19,390 bases of DNA from UBA2233 sp002347965 [NCBI: Nitrospirae bacterium UBA2233]. GTDB lineage: Bacteria; UBA2233. This document shows positions 1 to 7,888 of this stretch, piece after piece. The position numbers and the translations under genes are program-made. The DNA is taken from positions 1 to 19,390 of the forward strand of contig DDYN01000007.1 of NCBI GenBank assembly GCA_002347965.1, given 5' to 3'. The stretch's first letter is position 1; every line of letters begins with the position of its first letter. Below the pieces are notes generated by a model. The model made no database searches and was not told where the DNA came from. It was given only the letters and a program-made list of their open reading frames with translations.

Positions 1-292
1 CGAGCGTCCCAAAGGGAAGCTCGTTGTGGGCCGCCGTGAACAATTTGCCGTTGAACACCTCTCCGCTGGCCGTTGCGTTTCCGTGAAACCCTGGACCGTA
101 CCAACTGGCTACCCCACGCTCCTTGGAAACGGGGACCAAAATACGGTGTTGTTGGGGCAATCGATCGGTAGTTTGCCTGCCGGCAAAAAAGCAGCCTCCC
201 CCCGTAAGAATCCAAACGGTACAGCTCAGCAGGCCGAACCATCCAAAAGGTTTGAAGGCAAGGCTTTGGGCGAACATGCTAAGCCGGTTCAT
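1..292 (-). CDS. rlpA: RlpA-like septal ring lytic transglycosylase lipoprotein, N-terminal part (runs off the window)
   Basis: Only the first 97 codons are in the window; the 3' end lies beyond base 1. After a signal-like N-terminus (residues 1-34, with R3 and K14 before a hydrophobic run at 17-30) comes the start of a double-psi beta-barrel: VASWYGPGFHG at 61-71, then TASGEVF, TAAH and LPFGT. This succession is the hallmark of RlpA proteins, which bind or cleave denuded peptidoglycan at the septum or poles, usually as outer-membrane lipoproteins. Two cysteines could be the lipid site: C34 after TGGG, or C24 after LLS. Neither matches the lipobox perfectly. The ATG at 290-292 overlaps the end of lapA by 14 bp. 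Another in-frame ATG at 275-277 sits one base after the lapA stop but gives a shorter n-region. Family assignment is firm; export and lipidation are inferred. Confidence 0.85.
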   Translation of the reverse strand, partial: MNRLSMFAQSLAFKPFGWFGLLSCTVWILTGGGCFFAGRQTTDRLPQQHRILVPVSKERGVASWYGPGFHGNATASGEVFNGKLFTAAHNELPFGTL

Positions 293-647
293 CCCATGGC
301 GATGTTCCCTCCTTTTCTTCTTGCTGGGCCGAGAGTGGCGCTGCTTCCTCCGATTCTTTCCGGGCCTTAGTTTTTGAGAGCCGCCTAAGCTTTTCCTCTA
401 GAATTACGGCTTTGTACCAATACACCAACCCTACGACCCCGTCAACGAAAAGGCCCGCAAGAAACGCGACCAAGAAAAGAGCATACACGGGGGCCGAGAA
501 AGGGGCAACTCGCACAAACCCTAAATCGTAGAAGAGCTGGAGCCGTGCCGAAAGAACCGTTGCGTTCTGAAAGCAGAAAACGACCAGCGCAAGAAATATT
601 AAAAATACAAGCGCAATTCGAACAACCCTAAGGGGCATCGTGCTCAT
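279..647 (-). CDS. lapA: LapA-domain (DUF1049) inner-membrane protein
   Basis: A 122-residue protein with two membrane segments (about residues 8-26 and 52-74), an FxFQN motif just after the first, and a charged cytoplasmic tail (80-122) rich in Lys, Arg and Glu that may be helical. This is the layout of the LapA/YciS family. In E. coli LapA works with LapB in LPS assembly and control of LpxC; no lapB is visible here. The start chosen is the ATG at 645-647, which overlaps the HIT gene stop in an ATGA junction; a second ATG at 636-638 is also possible. The open frame extends upstream to 875, but that part lies inside the HIT gene and shows no family similarity. In E. coli lapA also lies just downstream of rpsA, so the neighbourhood supports the call. 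Confidence 0.75.
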   Translation of the reverse strand: MSTMPLRVVRIALVFLIFLALVVFCFQNATVLSARLQLFYDLGFVRVAPFSAPVYALFLVAFLAGLFVDGVVGLVYWYKAVILEEKLRRLSKTKARKESEEAAPLSAQQEEKEGTSPWDEPA

Positions 648-1126
648 AGGAGCGCTTGACGTATCTTCCGAAGGCTGTCTTTTAACGCCTCGGAAATCAC
701 CCTGGTTCCGAAGAAAACAGGCATGAAGTTTGTGTCCCCGTTCCACCTGGGCACCATGTGCACGTGGAGGTGGTCTTCGATACCGGCCCCGGCCGCCTTT
801 CCAAGGTTCATTCCGACGTTGATCCCGTCCGGCTTGTAGGAGTCCCTCAGTACGCCCTCCAGGTTTGCGACCCACTCCGCCAACTCGCTCCTTTCGGGTT
901 CTCCAAGCTCCTGAACCCGGCTAACGTGACGATTGGGAACGATGAGGATATGTCCTGGGTTGTAAGGATAAAGGTTGAGCATCGCGAAGCTCACCTTTCC
1001 ACGCCCTACGACGAGATGGCTGTCGTCGTCCCCTTGAAAGGCGGAACAAAAAACGCATCCGCCTTCATGTCTGTTATGAATGCCCTCTACGTAGGCCCCG
1101 CGCCAAGGCGCAAAAAGAGGCTCCAT
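644..1126 (-). CDS. HIT-family nucleotide hydrolase/phosphorylase (Ap4A-type)
   Basis: A 160-residue histidine-triad protein. The triad HLHVHMVPRW is at 119-128, with H119, H121 and H123; H121 is the expected nucleophile. The segment YNPGHILIVPNRHV (55-68) is the usual nucleotide-binding strand region. A CVFC pair (24-27) probably binds zinc together with histidines, as in several bacterial HIT proteins. The tail WNGDTNFMPV after the triad is typical of the bacterial branch annotated as diadenosine tetraphosphate hydrolase or AP4A phosphorylase; the true substrate cannot be read from sequence. The ATG at 1124-1126 follows a GGGAAG motif by about 7 bases. It is the first gene after the rpsA terminator, is probably transcribed from its own promoter, and is coupled to lapA by an ATGA overlap. 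Confidence 0.88.
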   Translation of the reverse strand: MEPLFAPWRGAYVEGIHNRHEGGCVFCSAFQGDDDSHLVVGRGKVSFAMLNLYPYNPGHILIVPNRHVSRVQELGEPERSELAEWVANLEGVLRDSYKPDGINVGMNLGKAAGAGIEDHLHVHMVPRWNGDTNFMPVFFGTRVISEALKDSLRKIRQALL

Positions 1127-1162
1127 CGCGCAACTTCCCGGTTGTGGCCTTTTCGATACTCG

Positions 1163-1192
1163 ATCCTACACTTTTTCCATGGGCACTTGCAA
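1163..1192 (-). promoter_or_regulatory. Candidate sigma-70-type promoter for the HIT-lapA-rlpA genes
   Basis: On the minus strand a TTGCAA (1187-1192) is followed after 18 bases by TAGGAT (1163-1168). Each matches four of six consensus bases. It lies between the rpsA terminator and the HIT start codon, about 37 bases upstream of the ATG, where a promoter is needed because the terminator should block read-through. The match is only moderate and nothing else supports it. Confidence 0.35.
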
Positions 1193-1250
1193 GCCAAGAA
1201 AGAAAGGGTGGGACGCTGTACTGTTCCCGAATTGGTAGGAGATAATCGCG

Positions 1251-1291
1251 CTTTAAAAACCACGGCCGGGACTTTCTAGCCCCGGCCGTGG
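1251..1291 (-). terminator. Intrinsic terminator after rpsA
   Basis: A perfect 11-bp inverted repeat, CCACGGCCGGG (1260-1270) and its complement (1281-1291), with a 10-base loop. On the minus strand it is followed directly by TTTTT (1255-1259). It lies about 38 bases after the rpsA stop codon. There is no T-run on the other side, so it acts for minus-strand transcripts only. It marks the end of the pgi-to-rpsA block. Confidence 0.93.
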
Positions 1292-1329
1292 CGGAAAATA
1301 CGCTCCACATTGCCTCGAAGGACTCGGGC

Positions 1330-2955
1330 CTACTCTTTGAGGCTAAGGGCGATCCTTCTTTCTGCCTTGCTCACGTTCAAAACGCTCACCTCGAGTTCCT
1401 GGCCTAACTGGAAAGCCTTTCGCAAGTCTTGGGCAAGATCCTCTGGGATCTGGGAGACGTGCAAGAGGCCCTCGACGTTCGACTCAAGCTCGACGAAAAG
1501 GCCGAAATCGGTGATCGAGGAGACTTTCCCTGTGGCCCTCTGTCCCGTTTGGTAGCCGACTTCCACCCCTTCCCACGGGTCAGGGCTGAGTTGCTTGACC
1601 CCCAACGAAAGGCGTTCGTTGCCCTTATCGATCTTGAGGACGACCGCCTCGACCTCATCGCCCCTTTGATAAAGCTCGTGCGGCGGGCGGGGTTTGCTCG
1701 ACCAGGTCAGGTCCGAGATGTGGACGAGCCCCTTGATGCCTTCTTCAAGCTCGACAAAGATGCCGTAATCAGTCACGTTGTTGACCGTACCCTTCACCCT
1801 CGAGCCTTCTGGGTACCGATCTTCGAGCGTATCCCAGGGGTTGGGCATCGTCTGCTTAAGCCCAAGAGAAATCCGCTGACGTTCCGGGTCGATGGAGAGG
1901 ACGACGGCATCGACCTCATCGCCTACACTCGCCACCTTGGAGGGGTGCTTAATTTTCTTGGTCCAGGACATCTCAGAGATATGAATTAACCCTTCTATCC
2001 CCTCTTCGAGTTTCATGAACGCGCCGTAGTCCGTGATGCTGACGATCTTGCCGCGGACACGGCCCCCGACGGGGTACTTCTCTAGAATGCTCTCCCAAGG
2101 GTCAGAGCTCAACTGCTTGATGCCCAAAGAGACGCGCTCTGTCTCTTTATCGAAATTGAGGACCCTTACCTCAATCTTCTCGCCCACGTTGTACAGGCTC
2201 CTTAGGTTAGACACCCTACCCCAGGAAACGTCCGTAATGTGGACGAGCCCGTCGATGCCGCCCAAGTCGACGAATACGCCGTAGTCCGTCACGTTCTTGA
2301 CGATCCCTTCGAGCATGACACCAGGAACGAGCCTGTCGATCGTGTCTTTGCGCATCCTTAGCCTATCTTCCTCGAGAAGCGCCTTCCTTGAAACGACGAT
2401 GTTGGCCGTCTGCGGGGTAACCTTGAGCACCTTGATGTCGTAGGTATTCCCGACGTAGATGTCGAAGTCCGATGTAGGCCGAATATCAACCTGGGAGCCT
2501 GGCAAAAAGGCCTTCAGCCCCTGGATGTCGACGCTCAAGCCTCCTTTTACCTTCTGGATCACCCGGCCTTTGATAGGACTTCCCTCTTCGGCGGCGCGGA
2601 CGATATCATCCCAGACCTTGACCAACTGAGCCTTGTCTCTAGAGATGGCCACCTGGCCCGTCTCGTTGTCAAAGTACTCGATGTACACATCCACGCGATC
2701 GCCCGGCTTGAGGCTCCCATGGCCCGATTCATCCAAAAACTGCGATACGGGCAATCTGCCCTCAGACTTGTAGCCAACATCGATAATGACGTCGTTCTCG
2801 GTGATGTCAACCACCTTGCCCGTTACCACACTTCCAACCCGGATCTCGTTTGTCTCAAGGCTCTGCTCAAACAAAGAAGCAAAATCCTCATTCCCCGAGG
2901 TCTCCAGGGCGGAGGGGTCTTGCGCTTCTACCCTCTGCCGGGATTCCATGGCCAT
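1330..2955 (-). CDS. rpsA: 30S ribosomal protein S1
   Basis: A 541-residue protein with six S1 RNA-binding domains at about 41-107, 126-191, 212-281, 297-368, 383-455 and 470-539. The repeats are easy to see from the recurring VTDYGxFVxLxxGIxGLVHISD-like core in domains 3-6, while domains 1 and 2 are more divergent and are the ones that dock to the ribosome through S2 in E. coli. S1 unfolds and loads mRNA on the 30S subunit. Length and domain number match proteobacterial S1 (557 in E. coli). Three in-frame ATGs occur at 2961, 2955 and 2949. The strong GGAGGA (2962-2967) abuts the first but is 6 bases before the second, so 2955 is chosen. It follows cmk by 41 bp, as in many bacteria, and is the last gene before a strong terminator. 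Confidence 0.97.
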   Translation of the reverse strand: MAMESRQRVEAQDPSALETSGNEDFASLFEQSLETNEIRVGSVVTGKVVDITENDVIIDVGYKSEGRLPVSQFLDESGHGSLKPGDRVDVYIEYFDNETGQVAISRDKAQLVKVWDDIVRAAEEGSPIKGRVIQKVKGGLSVDIQGLKAFLPGSQVDIRPTSDFDIYVGNTYDIKVLKVTPQTANIVVSRKALLEEDRLRMRKDTIDRLVPGVMLEGIVKNVTDYGVFVDLGGIDGLVHITDVSWGRVSNLRSLYNVGEKIEVRVLNFDKETERVSLGIKQLSSDPWESILEKYPVGGRVRGKIVSITDYGAFMKLEEGIEGLIHISEMSWTKKIKHPSKVASVGDEVDAVVLSIDPERQRISLGLKQTMPNPWDTLEDRYPEGSRVKGTVNNVTDYGIFVELEEGIKGLVHISDLTWSSKPRPPHELYQRGDEVEAVVLKIDKGNERLSLGVKQLSPDPWEGVEVGYQTGQRATGKVSSITDFGLFVELESNVEGLLHVSQIPEDLAQDLRKAFQLGQELEVSVLNVSKAERRIALSLKE

Positions 2956-2961
2956 GCACAT

Positions 2962-2967
2962 TCCTCC
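2962..2967 (-). promoter_or_regulatory. Shine-Dalgarno site that sets the rpsA start
   Basis: GGAGGA on the minus strand. It touches the ATG at 2961, which is too close for initiation, but is 6 bases from the ATG at 2955. This favours a protein two residues shorter than the longest reading. Confidence 0.75.
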
Positions 2968-2996
2968 AGTGGCGTTGTGCGTCGGTTGTGTTTGCG

Positions 2997-3674
2997 CTAG
3001 CTCCCGCGTTGGGAGCCAAAACGCTCCTGAACCTTCCGGTACAGGAGTTCCTCGACCTGCTCGAGGCTCATCGTGGTGGTATCGACGACAACCCCCCCCT
3101 CTGGAACCATAAGAGGGGATGCCTCGCGTTCCATATCCTGCTGATCACGCACCTGCATGCGCTCTAGGATCGAAAGCTCCGGTTCTTGCGCGCCCTTTCG
3201 GGCCAAGTCTTCGCAACGTCTCCGCGCCCTTTCCTGAAGGTTCGCGGTCAAGAAAAATTTCGGCGAGGCATTCGGGAAAACGACCGACCCCGCGTCCCGG
3301 CCTACCGCTACGATACGAGCATGCCCTTGGGCGAGCCCCCGCTGGATTTTGAGCGCCACCCCCCGAACGGCCGGGTCTCTAGCCAGCAAAGAAGCCCGCA
3401 TTGCCAGCTCTTCGGAATCAAGGGCATCTCCCCATGCTTGAAGCGGCGACTCTCGAAACGCCTGCTCAAGCCTTTCCTGGACCTCATCGGGCCGCTGGCG
3501 GAACATTTCCGGCCCCCACCCCCAAGATGAGGCAAGGAAGGCCAACAGCCTGTATACGAAGCCCGTCTCCAAAAAATAGGCCCCGAGGCGCTCGGCCAAC
3601 AACCTTCCAGCCGTGGTCTTTCCCGCGCCTGCTGGCCCATCCACTGTAACGATGAGCACACCTTCCAACCCCAT
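2997..3674 (-). CDS. cmk: Cytidylate (CMP/dCMP) kinase
   Basis: Transfers phosphate from ATP to CMP or dCMP in pyrimidine nucleotide salvage and synthesis. The 225-residue protein has a P-loop GPAGAGKT (13-20), a substrate segment ETGFVYR (36-42), GRDAGSVVFP (125-134), KFFLTA (139-144), and the lid segment RDQQDMER (176-183) ahead of VVVDTT. These are the CMP kinase landmarks in order. Some positions deviate from the usual DTGAMYR and GRDIGTVV. The ATG at 3672-3674 lies 14 bp after the aroA stop and has a weak ribosome site; a GTG at 3657-3659, preceded by GGGG and GGAAGG, could also serve and would remove only five residues. Position between aroA and rpsA matches a widely conserved gene order. 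Confidence 0.93.
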   Translation of the reverse strand: MGLEGVLIVTVDGPAGAGKTTAGRLLAERLGAYFLETGFVYRLLAFLASSWGWGPEMFRQRPDEVQERLEQAFRESPLQAWGDALDSEELAMRASLLARDPAVRGVALKIQRGLAQGHARIVAVGRDAGSVVFPNASPKFFLTANLQERARRRCEDLARKGAQEPELSILERMQVRDQQDMEREASPLMVPEGGVVVDTTTMSLEQVEELLYRKVQERFGSQRGS

Positions 3675-3688
3675 TGGAAACTGCTATG

Positions 3689-4990
3689 TTATCCTATTTT
3701 TGCAAATTTTTCCAGATCTTGCCAAAACCCAGGGTAAGAAATCTCGACACACTCCGGCCTGCCGATATGGAGCCCGTCGGACGTCGCACTTCCTAGGATG
3801 GCAAAGGCCATGGCAATGCGGTGGTCCAAAAAGCTGTCCGCCAGACCAAGGACTATTTTGTGAGTCCCATGGATGACGAGCCCGTCTTCGAGCTCTTCCA
3901 CCTCGACCCCAAGCCCTTGCAGGCCGGTCGCCATGGCCATGAGCCGGTCGGATTCCTTGACCCTCAGCTCCTTCGCCCCTAGGATACGCGTCCTTCCTCG
4001 AGCAAGAGCGGCGGCAACGCAGAGCGCTGGAACTTCGTCAATCAGGCTTGGCAGCTCATCTTCTGACACATCCACCCCCTTGAGGGGGGAGTGCCGTACG
4101 CGGATATCCCCCCTAGGCTCCTCATCCTCGCCCCCTTCGTCATACACGTGCACTTCGATGCGTGCTCCCATCCGCTCGAGCACCCGAAGAAGGCCCGTCC
4201 TTAGGGGGTTTAGGCCGACGTCTTCGATCAAAAGGTCGGACCCTTCCTTAAGCAGGGCACCCACAACGAAGAAGGCCGCCGAAGAGAAATCACCGGGGAC
4301 CGAGAGCACGAACGGCCCTGCGGCCTCCCTTGGGCCATCCAAGGTAAGCCATCCATCCGCTTCGCCAAGCTCCACCCCTTGACGTCTCAAAAGCCTTTCG
4401 GTATGGTCTCTCGTTTTGATGGGCTCTTTTAGGCGAGTTTGCCCGTGGGCACGAAGCCCGGCCAACAAGACGGCGGACTTGACTTGAGCGGAAGCTTGGG
4501 GAAGCGTATATTCGATGCCCTTAAGCGTCCCTCCAGCGATCACAAGCGGGCCAAGGCGGGCGTTTCCACGACCCAGGATGTTCGCCCCCATCCTCCTTAA
4601 GGGTTCGATCACGCGCGCCATGGGCCTGGAACGTAACGAGGCATCTCCCGTGAGTACGGTAAGAAAGGGGCAAGCGGCCGCTATCCCGGCTCCAAGGCGC
4701 ATGGAAGTCCCCGAGTTTCCCAGGTTCACGACGTCTTCCGGCTCACGCAACCCGGCAAACCCCTCGCCGAACACCTCTAGCACGCCGGAAAGCCTGCGAA
4801 CCTTCACGCCTAGCATACGAACAAACCCGAGTGTACTCTTCACGTCCCTTGCGGGAGACAGTCCTGCAATTTTTGATTTTCCTTGCGCGATTGCGGCGAG
4901 CATAAGGGCCCTGTGGGATAACGACTTATCTCCAGGCACACGGATGGAGCCACGAAACGGCCACCTGGAAGCCACATGACAAGCCTTCAC
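3689..4990 (-). CDS. aroA: 3-phosphoshikimate 1-carboxyvinyltransferase (EPSP synthase)
   Basis: Joins phosphoenolpyruvate to shikimate-3-phosphate, the step before chorismate synthase. The 433-residue protein carries PGDKSLSHR (19-27), LGNSGTSMR (90-98), GDASLRSRPM (115-124), a DEVPAL motif with the catalytic-type Asp, KESDR, and DHRIAMA near the C-terminus. Length is normal (427 in E. coli). The Gly within NSGTS, corresponding to E. coli G96, is present, as in most glyphosate-sensitive enzymes; sensitivity itself is not shown. The start is a GTG (4988-4990) sharing four bases with the tyrA stop (GTGA), so translation is likely coupled. It supplies the pathway whose product pheA, tyrA and the trp genes in this window consume. 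Confidence 0.96.
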   Translation of the reverse strand: MKACHVASRWPFRGSIRVPGDKSLSHRALMLAAIAQGKSKIAGLSPARDVKSTLGFVRMLGVKVRRLSGVLEVFGEGFAGLREPEDVVNLGNSGTSMRLGAGIAAACPFLTVLTGDASLRSRPMARVIEPLRRMGANILGRGNARLGPLVIAGGTLKGIEYTLPQASAQVKSAVLLAGLRAHGQTRLKEPIKTRDHTERLLRRQGVELGEADGWLTLDGPREAAGPFVLSVPGDFSSAAFFVVGALLKEGSDLLIEDVGLNPLRTGLLRVLERMGARIEVHVYDEGGEDEEPRGDIRVRHSPLKGVDVSEDELPSLIDEVPALCVAAALARGRTRILGAKELRVKESDRLMAMATGLQGLGVEVEELEDGLVIHGTHKIVLGLADSFLDHRIAMAFAILGSATSDGLHIGRPECVEISYPGFWQDLEKFAKIG

Positions 4991-5859
4991 GGCCTTTCCT
5001 CCCTAGAGTTTGCAGGGGTGAGCGAGCGCGCAAGGGACTCAAGCGACCCACCCAAGAGGCATTCCTCGGCTTCGTGGACCTTCGAAAGGAAGGCCTTCAG
5101 CGCCTCGAGCGTAAAATCGCGATTTTCGATCATAAGCTCACTCCAGATGTTTGGGTCTGAATGGGCAATCCTGAGCATTCCCTGGAGTCCGCTGCCTTCG
5201 GCCTTTGACGCGCCCTCTGGGCCTGGCCATTCTTCAGCAATGGTACGTTTTAGAATAAAAGAAAGAATGTGCGGCAAATGGCTGATCCATGCCACAACAC
5301 GGTCATGAGTGACGGGCTCGAGTCTATGGACTACGCCCCCCAACGCCCGCCAGAACGCCGTGAGCCTTGCGTACGCCTCGTCTTCGCTGAAGGAGCATCC
5401 CGTAAGGAATACGGGGTACCCAGCGAACAGGTCCGGCATGGAGGCGGTATACCCTCGAACTTCTCGCCCGGACATCGGGTGTGAGCCGACGTAGGCTCGC
5501 GCCAAGCTTCCCCCGAGCTGTTCAACCAAAGCCACGACCCTCCGCTTTAGGCCCGTTACGTCTGTAATCCAAACGCCTTCCGGCACAGCCCCATCTAAGG
5601 CTTCAAGGGTCTCAAAGATGCCCTTGGGGCCCGTGGCCAGCACGATAAGACTTCCTTTTTCAAACCTCCCAGGAAGGGCGGGATAGGCCCTTGTGATGGC
5701 CTTATCCCCAAGCGCCGCTTTAAGCGTAGCCTCGGCCGGGTCCACGCCGATCACCTCAAGCCCCGGGAAACGCCGCCTCAACCCTTTTGCCACAGACCCG
5801 CCTATGAGGCCAAGCCCGACAACGACCACGCTCTTGTACGGAGGGCAGGCTTTTCCCAT
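4987..5859 (-). CDS. tyrA: Prephenate dehydrogenase (TyrA family)
   Basis: Oxidative decarboxylation of prephenate (or arogenate) on the tyrosine branch. The 290-residue form starts with a Rossmann fold: VVVVGLGLIGGS (11-22), with Asp at 40 at the end of the second strand, which suggests NAD rather than NADP. Further on are GSHPMSG (125-131) and DRVVAWISHLPH (186-197), the substrate-binding helix region. There is no chorismate mutase or ACT domain attached; the mutase activity is supplied by pheA. The ATG at 5857-5859 is one base after the pheA stop. The frame stays open upstream to 5952, but that would overlap pheA by about 90 bp and adds an N-terminus unlike the family, so the shorter start is used. 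Whether it prefers prephenate or arogenate cannot be told. Confidence 0.94.
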   Translation of the reverse strand: MGKACPPYKSVVVVGLGLIGGSVAKGLRRRFPGLEVIGVDPAEATLKAALGDKAITRAYPALPGRFEKGSLIVLATGPKGIFETLEALDGAVPEGVWITDVTGLKRRVVALVEQLGGSLARAYVGSHPMSGREVRGYTASMPDLFAGYPVFLTGCSFSEDEAYARLTAFWRALGGVVHRLEPVTHDRVVAWISHLPHILSFILKRTIAEEWPGPEGASKAEGSGLQGMLRIAHSDPNIWSELMIENRDFTLEALKAFLSKVHEAEECLLGGSLESLARSLTPANSREERP

Positions 5860-5860
5860 C

Positions 5861-6949
5861 TCAGGCTTTGGGGTAGGACCCGAGCACTTTGAACCAAAGC
5901 GCTGCGGAGTGAACTTCCGTGATTGCTTTTTCAACATCGGGATCGAGCGCATGGCCGGCGAAATCGAGAAAGAACACGTAGCTGAAGGGCCCAGACCTGC
6001 TAGGTCTGGATTCTATCTTGCTGAGGTTGATCCCACGGCTAGAGAACGGCGCAAGCATGCGAAACAGCGCACCCGGCTCGTCCTTGATTTTGACGAGGGC
6101 GGAAGTCTTGTCGTTCCCCGTTTGGGGCGCCGGCCTCATGGCAAGAACAAAGAATCGGGTCTGATTGAACGGAACGTCCTCGATGTGGTCTTCGATCACC
6201 TCCAGGCCATAAAGCCGGGCTGCGAGCTTCGAAGCAACGGCCGCGGCGCCTTGGCGTTTCTGCACGAGCATGGAGGCCTTCGCTGTGCTTTCCGTAGAGA
6301 ACAAGGAGGCTCCAGGAAGGCGCTTGAGAAGCCATTGCCTGCATTGTCCGAGCGCTTGAGGGTGCGAGTAAACCTCCCTAATCGAGTCCAGGTTTGTGTC
6401 GTTGCCAAGAAGCGCAAGCTCAACGGGAAGGATCCTCTCTTCGACGACACACGCCTTCATGTCGACAAGCCTATCGAGCGTGGCCGTAACGCCCCCTTCG
6501 ATGGAGCTCTCGACGGGCACAACCCCGATATCCACCCTTCGATGCTCTACGGCCTCGAAAACATCCTCGATAGTCCCCATCGGCTCGTACACGCCAGAAG
6601 GCCCGAACCTCTCTAGGCTGGCTTTGTGCGAGAAGCTCCCCAGAGGGCCCAAGAAAGCCACGCGAAGAGGCTCCTCTAGGCTTCGGCAAACCCTTACAAT
6701 CTCGCGAAACACCCCATCTATAGCCTCGTTCGAGAAAGGCCCCTGGTTGAGACCCTTGAGCCTTTCAAGGAGCGCCTTCTCTCGGTTCGAGTCGTACAAA
6801 GGAAGGTTCAGGGCCTCTTTGATGTCCCTGGCCTTCAGCGCCAGCTCCCCTCTTCTTGAAAGGAGCGAGAGGATACGAGCATCTATCCGATCTATCTCTT
6901 CCCTGACCAAGGCCAGGCTGGATTCGGCGTTAACGTCCCCGTGTTGCAT
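5861..6949 (-). CDS. pheA: Bifunctional chorismate mutase / prephenate dehydratase (P-protein)
   Basis: Converts chorismate to prephenate and then phenylpyruvate, committing carbon to phenylalanine. The 362 residues divide into an AroQ-type helical chorismate mutase (about 11-92, with R16, R32, K39 in the expected helices), a prephenate dehydratase domain (about 96-272, with VESSIEGG at 146-153 and the catalytic TRFF at 264-267), and an ACT domain (about 284-358, with GALF at 293-296 and ESRP at 313-316). The two ACT motifs are those that bind phenylalanine in feedback-inhibited enzymes, so inhibition by Phe is likely. The ATG at 6947-6949 overlaps accA by 20 bp. Domain order and length are typical. 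The prephenate it makes can also feed tyrA, the next gene. Confidence 0.96.
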   Translation of the reverse strand: MQHGDVNAESSLALVREEIDRIDARILSLLSRRGELALKARDIKEALNLPLYDSNREKALLERLKGLNQGPFSNEAIDGVFREIVRVCRSLEEPLRVAFLGPLGSFSHKASLERFGPSGVYEPMGTIEDVFEAVEHRRVDIGVVPVESSIEGGVTATLDRLVDMKACVVEERILPVELALLGNDTNLDSIREVYSHPQALGQCRQWLLKRLPGASLFSTESTAKASMLVQKRQGAAAVASKLAARLYGLEVIEDHIEDVPFNQTRFFVLAMRPAPQTGNDKTSALVKIKDEPGALFRMLAPFSSRGINLSKIESRPSRSGPFSYVFFLDFAGHALDPDVEKAITEVHSAALWFKVLGSYPKA

Positions 6950-7886
6950 GCTGTCCCATCGTGAAATACTTTTCCTGGCGTTTCAAAAGCCTTTCCTGGG
7001 CAGGCTGCACGATGAGGGCAGCAAGCTCTGCTTCGATCGCATCCTTGAGAAAAGCGAGCGCGCGCTCCTTGTCCCAGTGGGCGCCGCCCTCCGGTTCTGG
7101 AACAACGGCATCCACGAGCCCGAGCGTCGTCAAGTCCTTGGACGTCAACTTCAGAAGGCCGGCCGCCTTGTGGGCGTTCTCTCTGCTTGCCTCTCGAAAG
7201 AGGATGGAAGCGCACCCTTCGGGCGAGATTACGCTGAATACGGCGAATTCCTGCATAAGAAGACGGTCGGCCACGGCAAGCGCAAGCGCCCCGCCTGAGC
7301 CCCCCTCGCCGATGATGACGCTAAGCGTGGGCACCGGCACGCTAAGCAGCGCTTCGAGCGTGCTCGCGATGGCCTCGGCCTGGCCGCGCTCCTCGGCCTC
7401 GATCCCGGGAAACGCACCGGGCGTATCCACGAAGCTCACGATCGGCAGGGCGAACCGTTCGGCCATACGGACGAGACGCTGTGCCTTCCGAAAGCCCTCT
7501 GGCATGGACATGCCAAAATTGGCGGCGATCTTTTCTGTCGTCGTCCGCCCCTTCTTCTGCCCCAGAATGGCCACGCTCGTAGACCCGATTTCGCCAAAAC
7601 CGGCAAAAATGGCCTGATCGTCCCCAAAGCGGCGATCCCCGTGGATCTCTTCGATATGCCGAAAGATGCCCGAGATATACTCTTGCGCGTAGGGTCTGAG
7701 GGGATGACGGGCAAGCTGGACGACTTCCATCGGGCTCAACCTTGCGGTTAAACGCCTGCGGATACGGACAAGCTTACGCTCGAGCCTGCCCAACTCACTC
7801 GCAAGTTTTGTATCCGGTATGGCCCGAAGCTCTTGAATCTTCTCGAGCAGCAAAACAGCCGGCTTCTCAAAGCCAAGGTGCAACAC
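6930..7886 (-). CDS. accA: Acetyl-CoA carboxylase carboxyltransferase, alpha subunit
   Basis: With AccD it forms the carboxyltransferase that moves CO2 from biotin to acetyl-CoA, making malonyl-CoA for fatty acids. It has an N-terminal helical segment (about 1-60), then the crotonase-like core with NFGMSMPEGFRKA, DTPGAFPG, and GEGGSGGALALAVAD followed by SVISPEGCASI. These are strongly conserved in AccA. The GTG at 7884-7886 is two bases after the miaA stop and six bases after an ideal GGAGGG; it gives 318 codons, close to E. coli AccA (319). A longer open frame to 7955 would overlap miaA and lacks family similarity. Its partner gene accD lies about 6 kb upstream in the first block; accB and accC are not in the window. 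Confidence 0.97.
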   Translation of the reverse strand: MLHLGFEKPAVLLLEKIQELRAIPDTKLASELGRLERKLVRIRRRLTARLSPMEVVQLARHPLRPYAQEYISGIFRHIEEIHGDRRFGDDQAIFAGFGEIGSTSVAILGQKKGRTTTEKIAANFGMSMPEGFRKAQRLVRMAERFALPIVSFVDTPGAFPGIEAEERGQAEAIASTLEALLSVPVPTLSVIIGEGGSGGALALAVADRLLMQEFAVFSVISPEGCASILFREASRENAHKAAGLLKLTSKDLTTLGLVDAVVPEPEGGAHWDKERALAFLKDAIEAELAALIVQPAQERLLKRQEKYFTMGQHATRGR

Positions 7887-7888
7887 GC

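Noticed and set aside
1074-1310. A 78-codon minus-strand frame upstream of the HIT gene
   Set aside because: It runs through the rpsA terminator hairpin and the HIT start, and its translation shows no domain.
5860-5952. A 31-residue N-terminal extension of TyrA
   Set aside because: It would overlap pheA by about 90 bp and is out of character for the family. The ATG one base after the pheA stop fits better.
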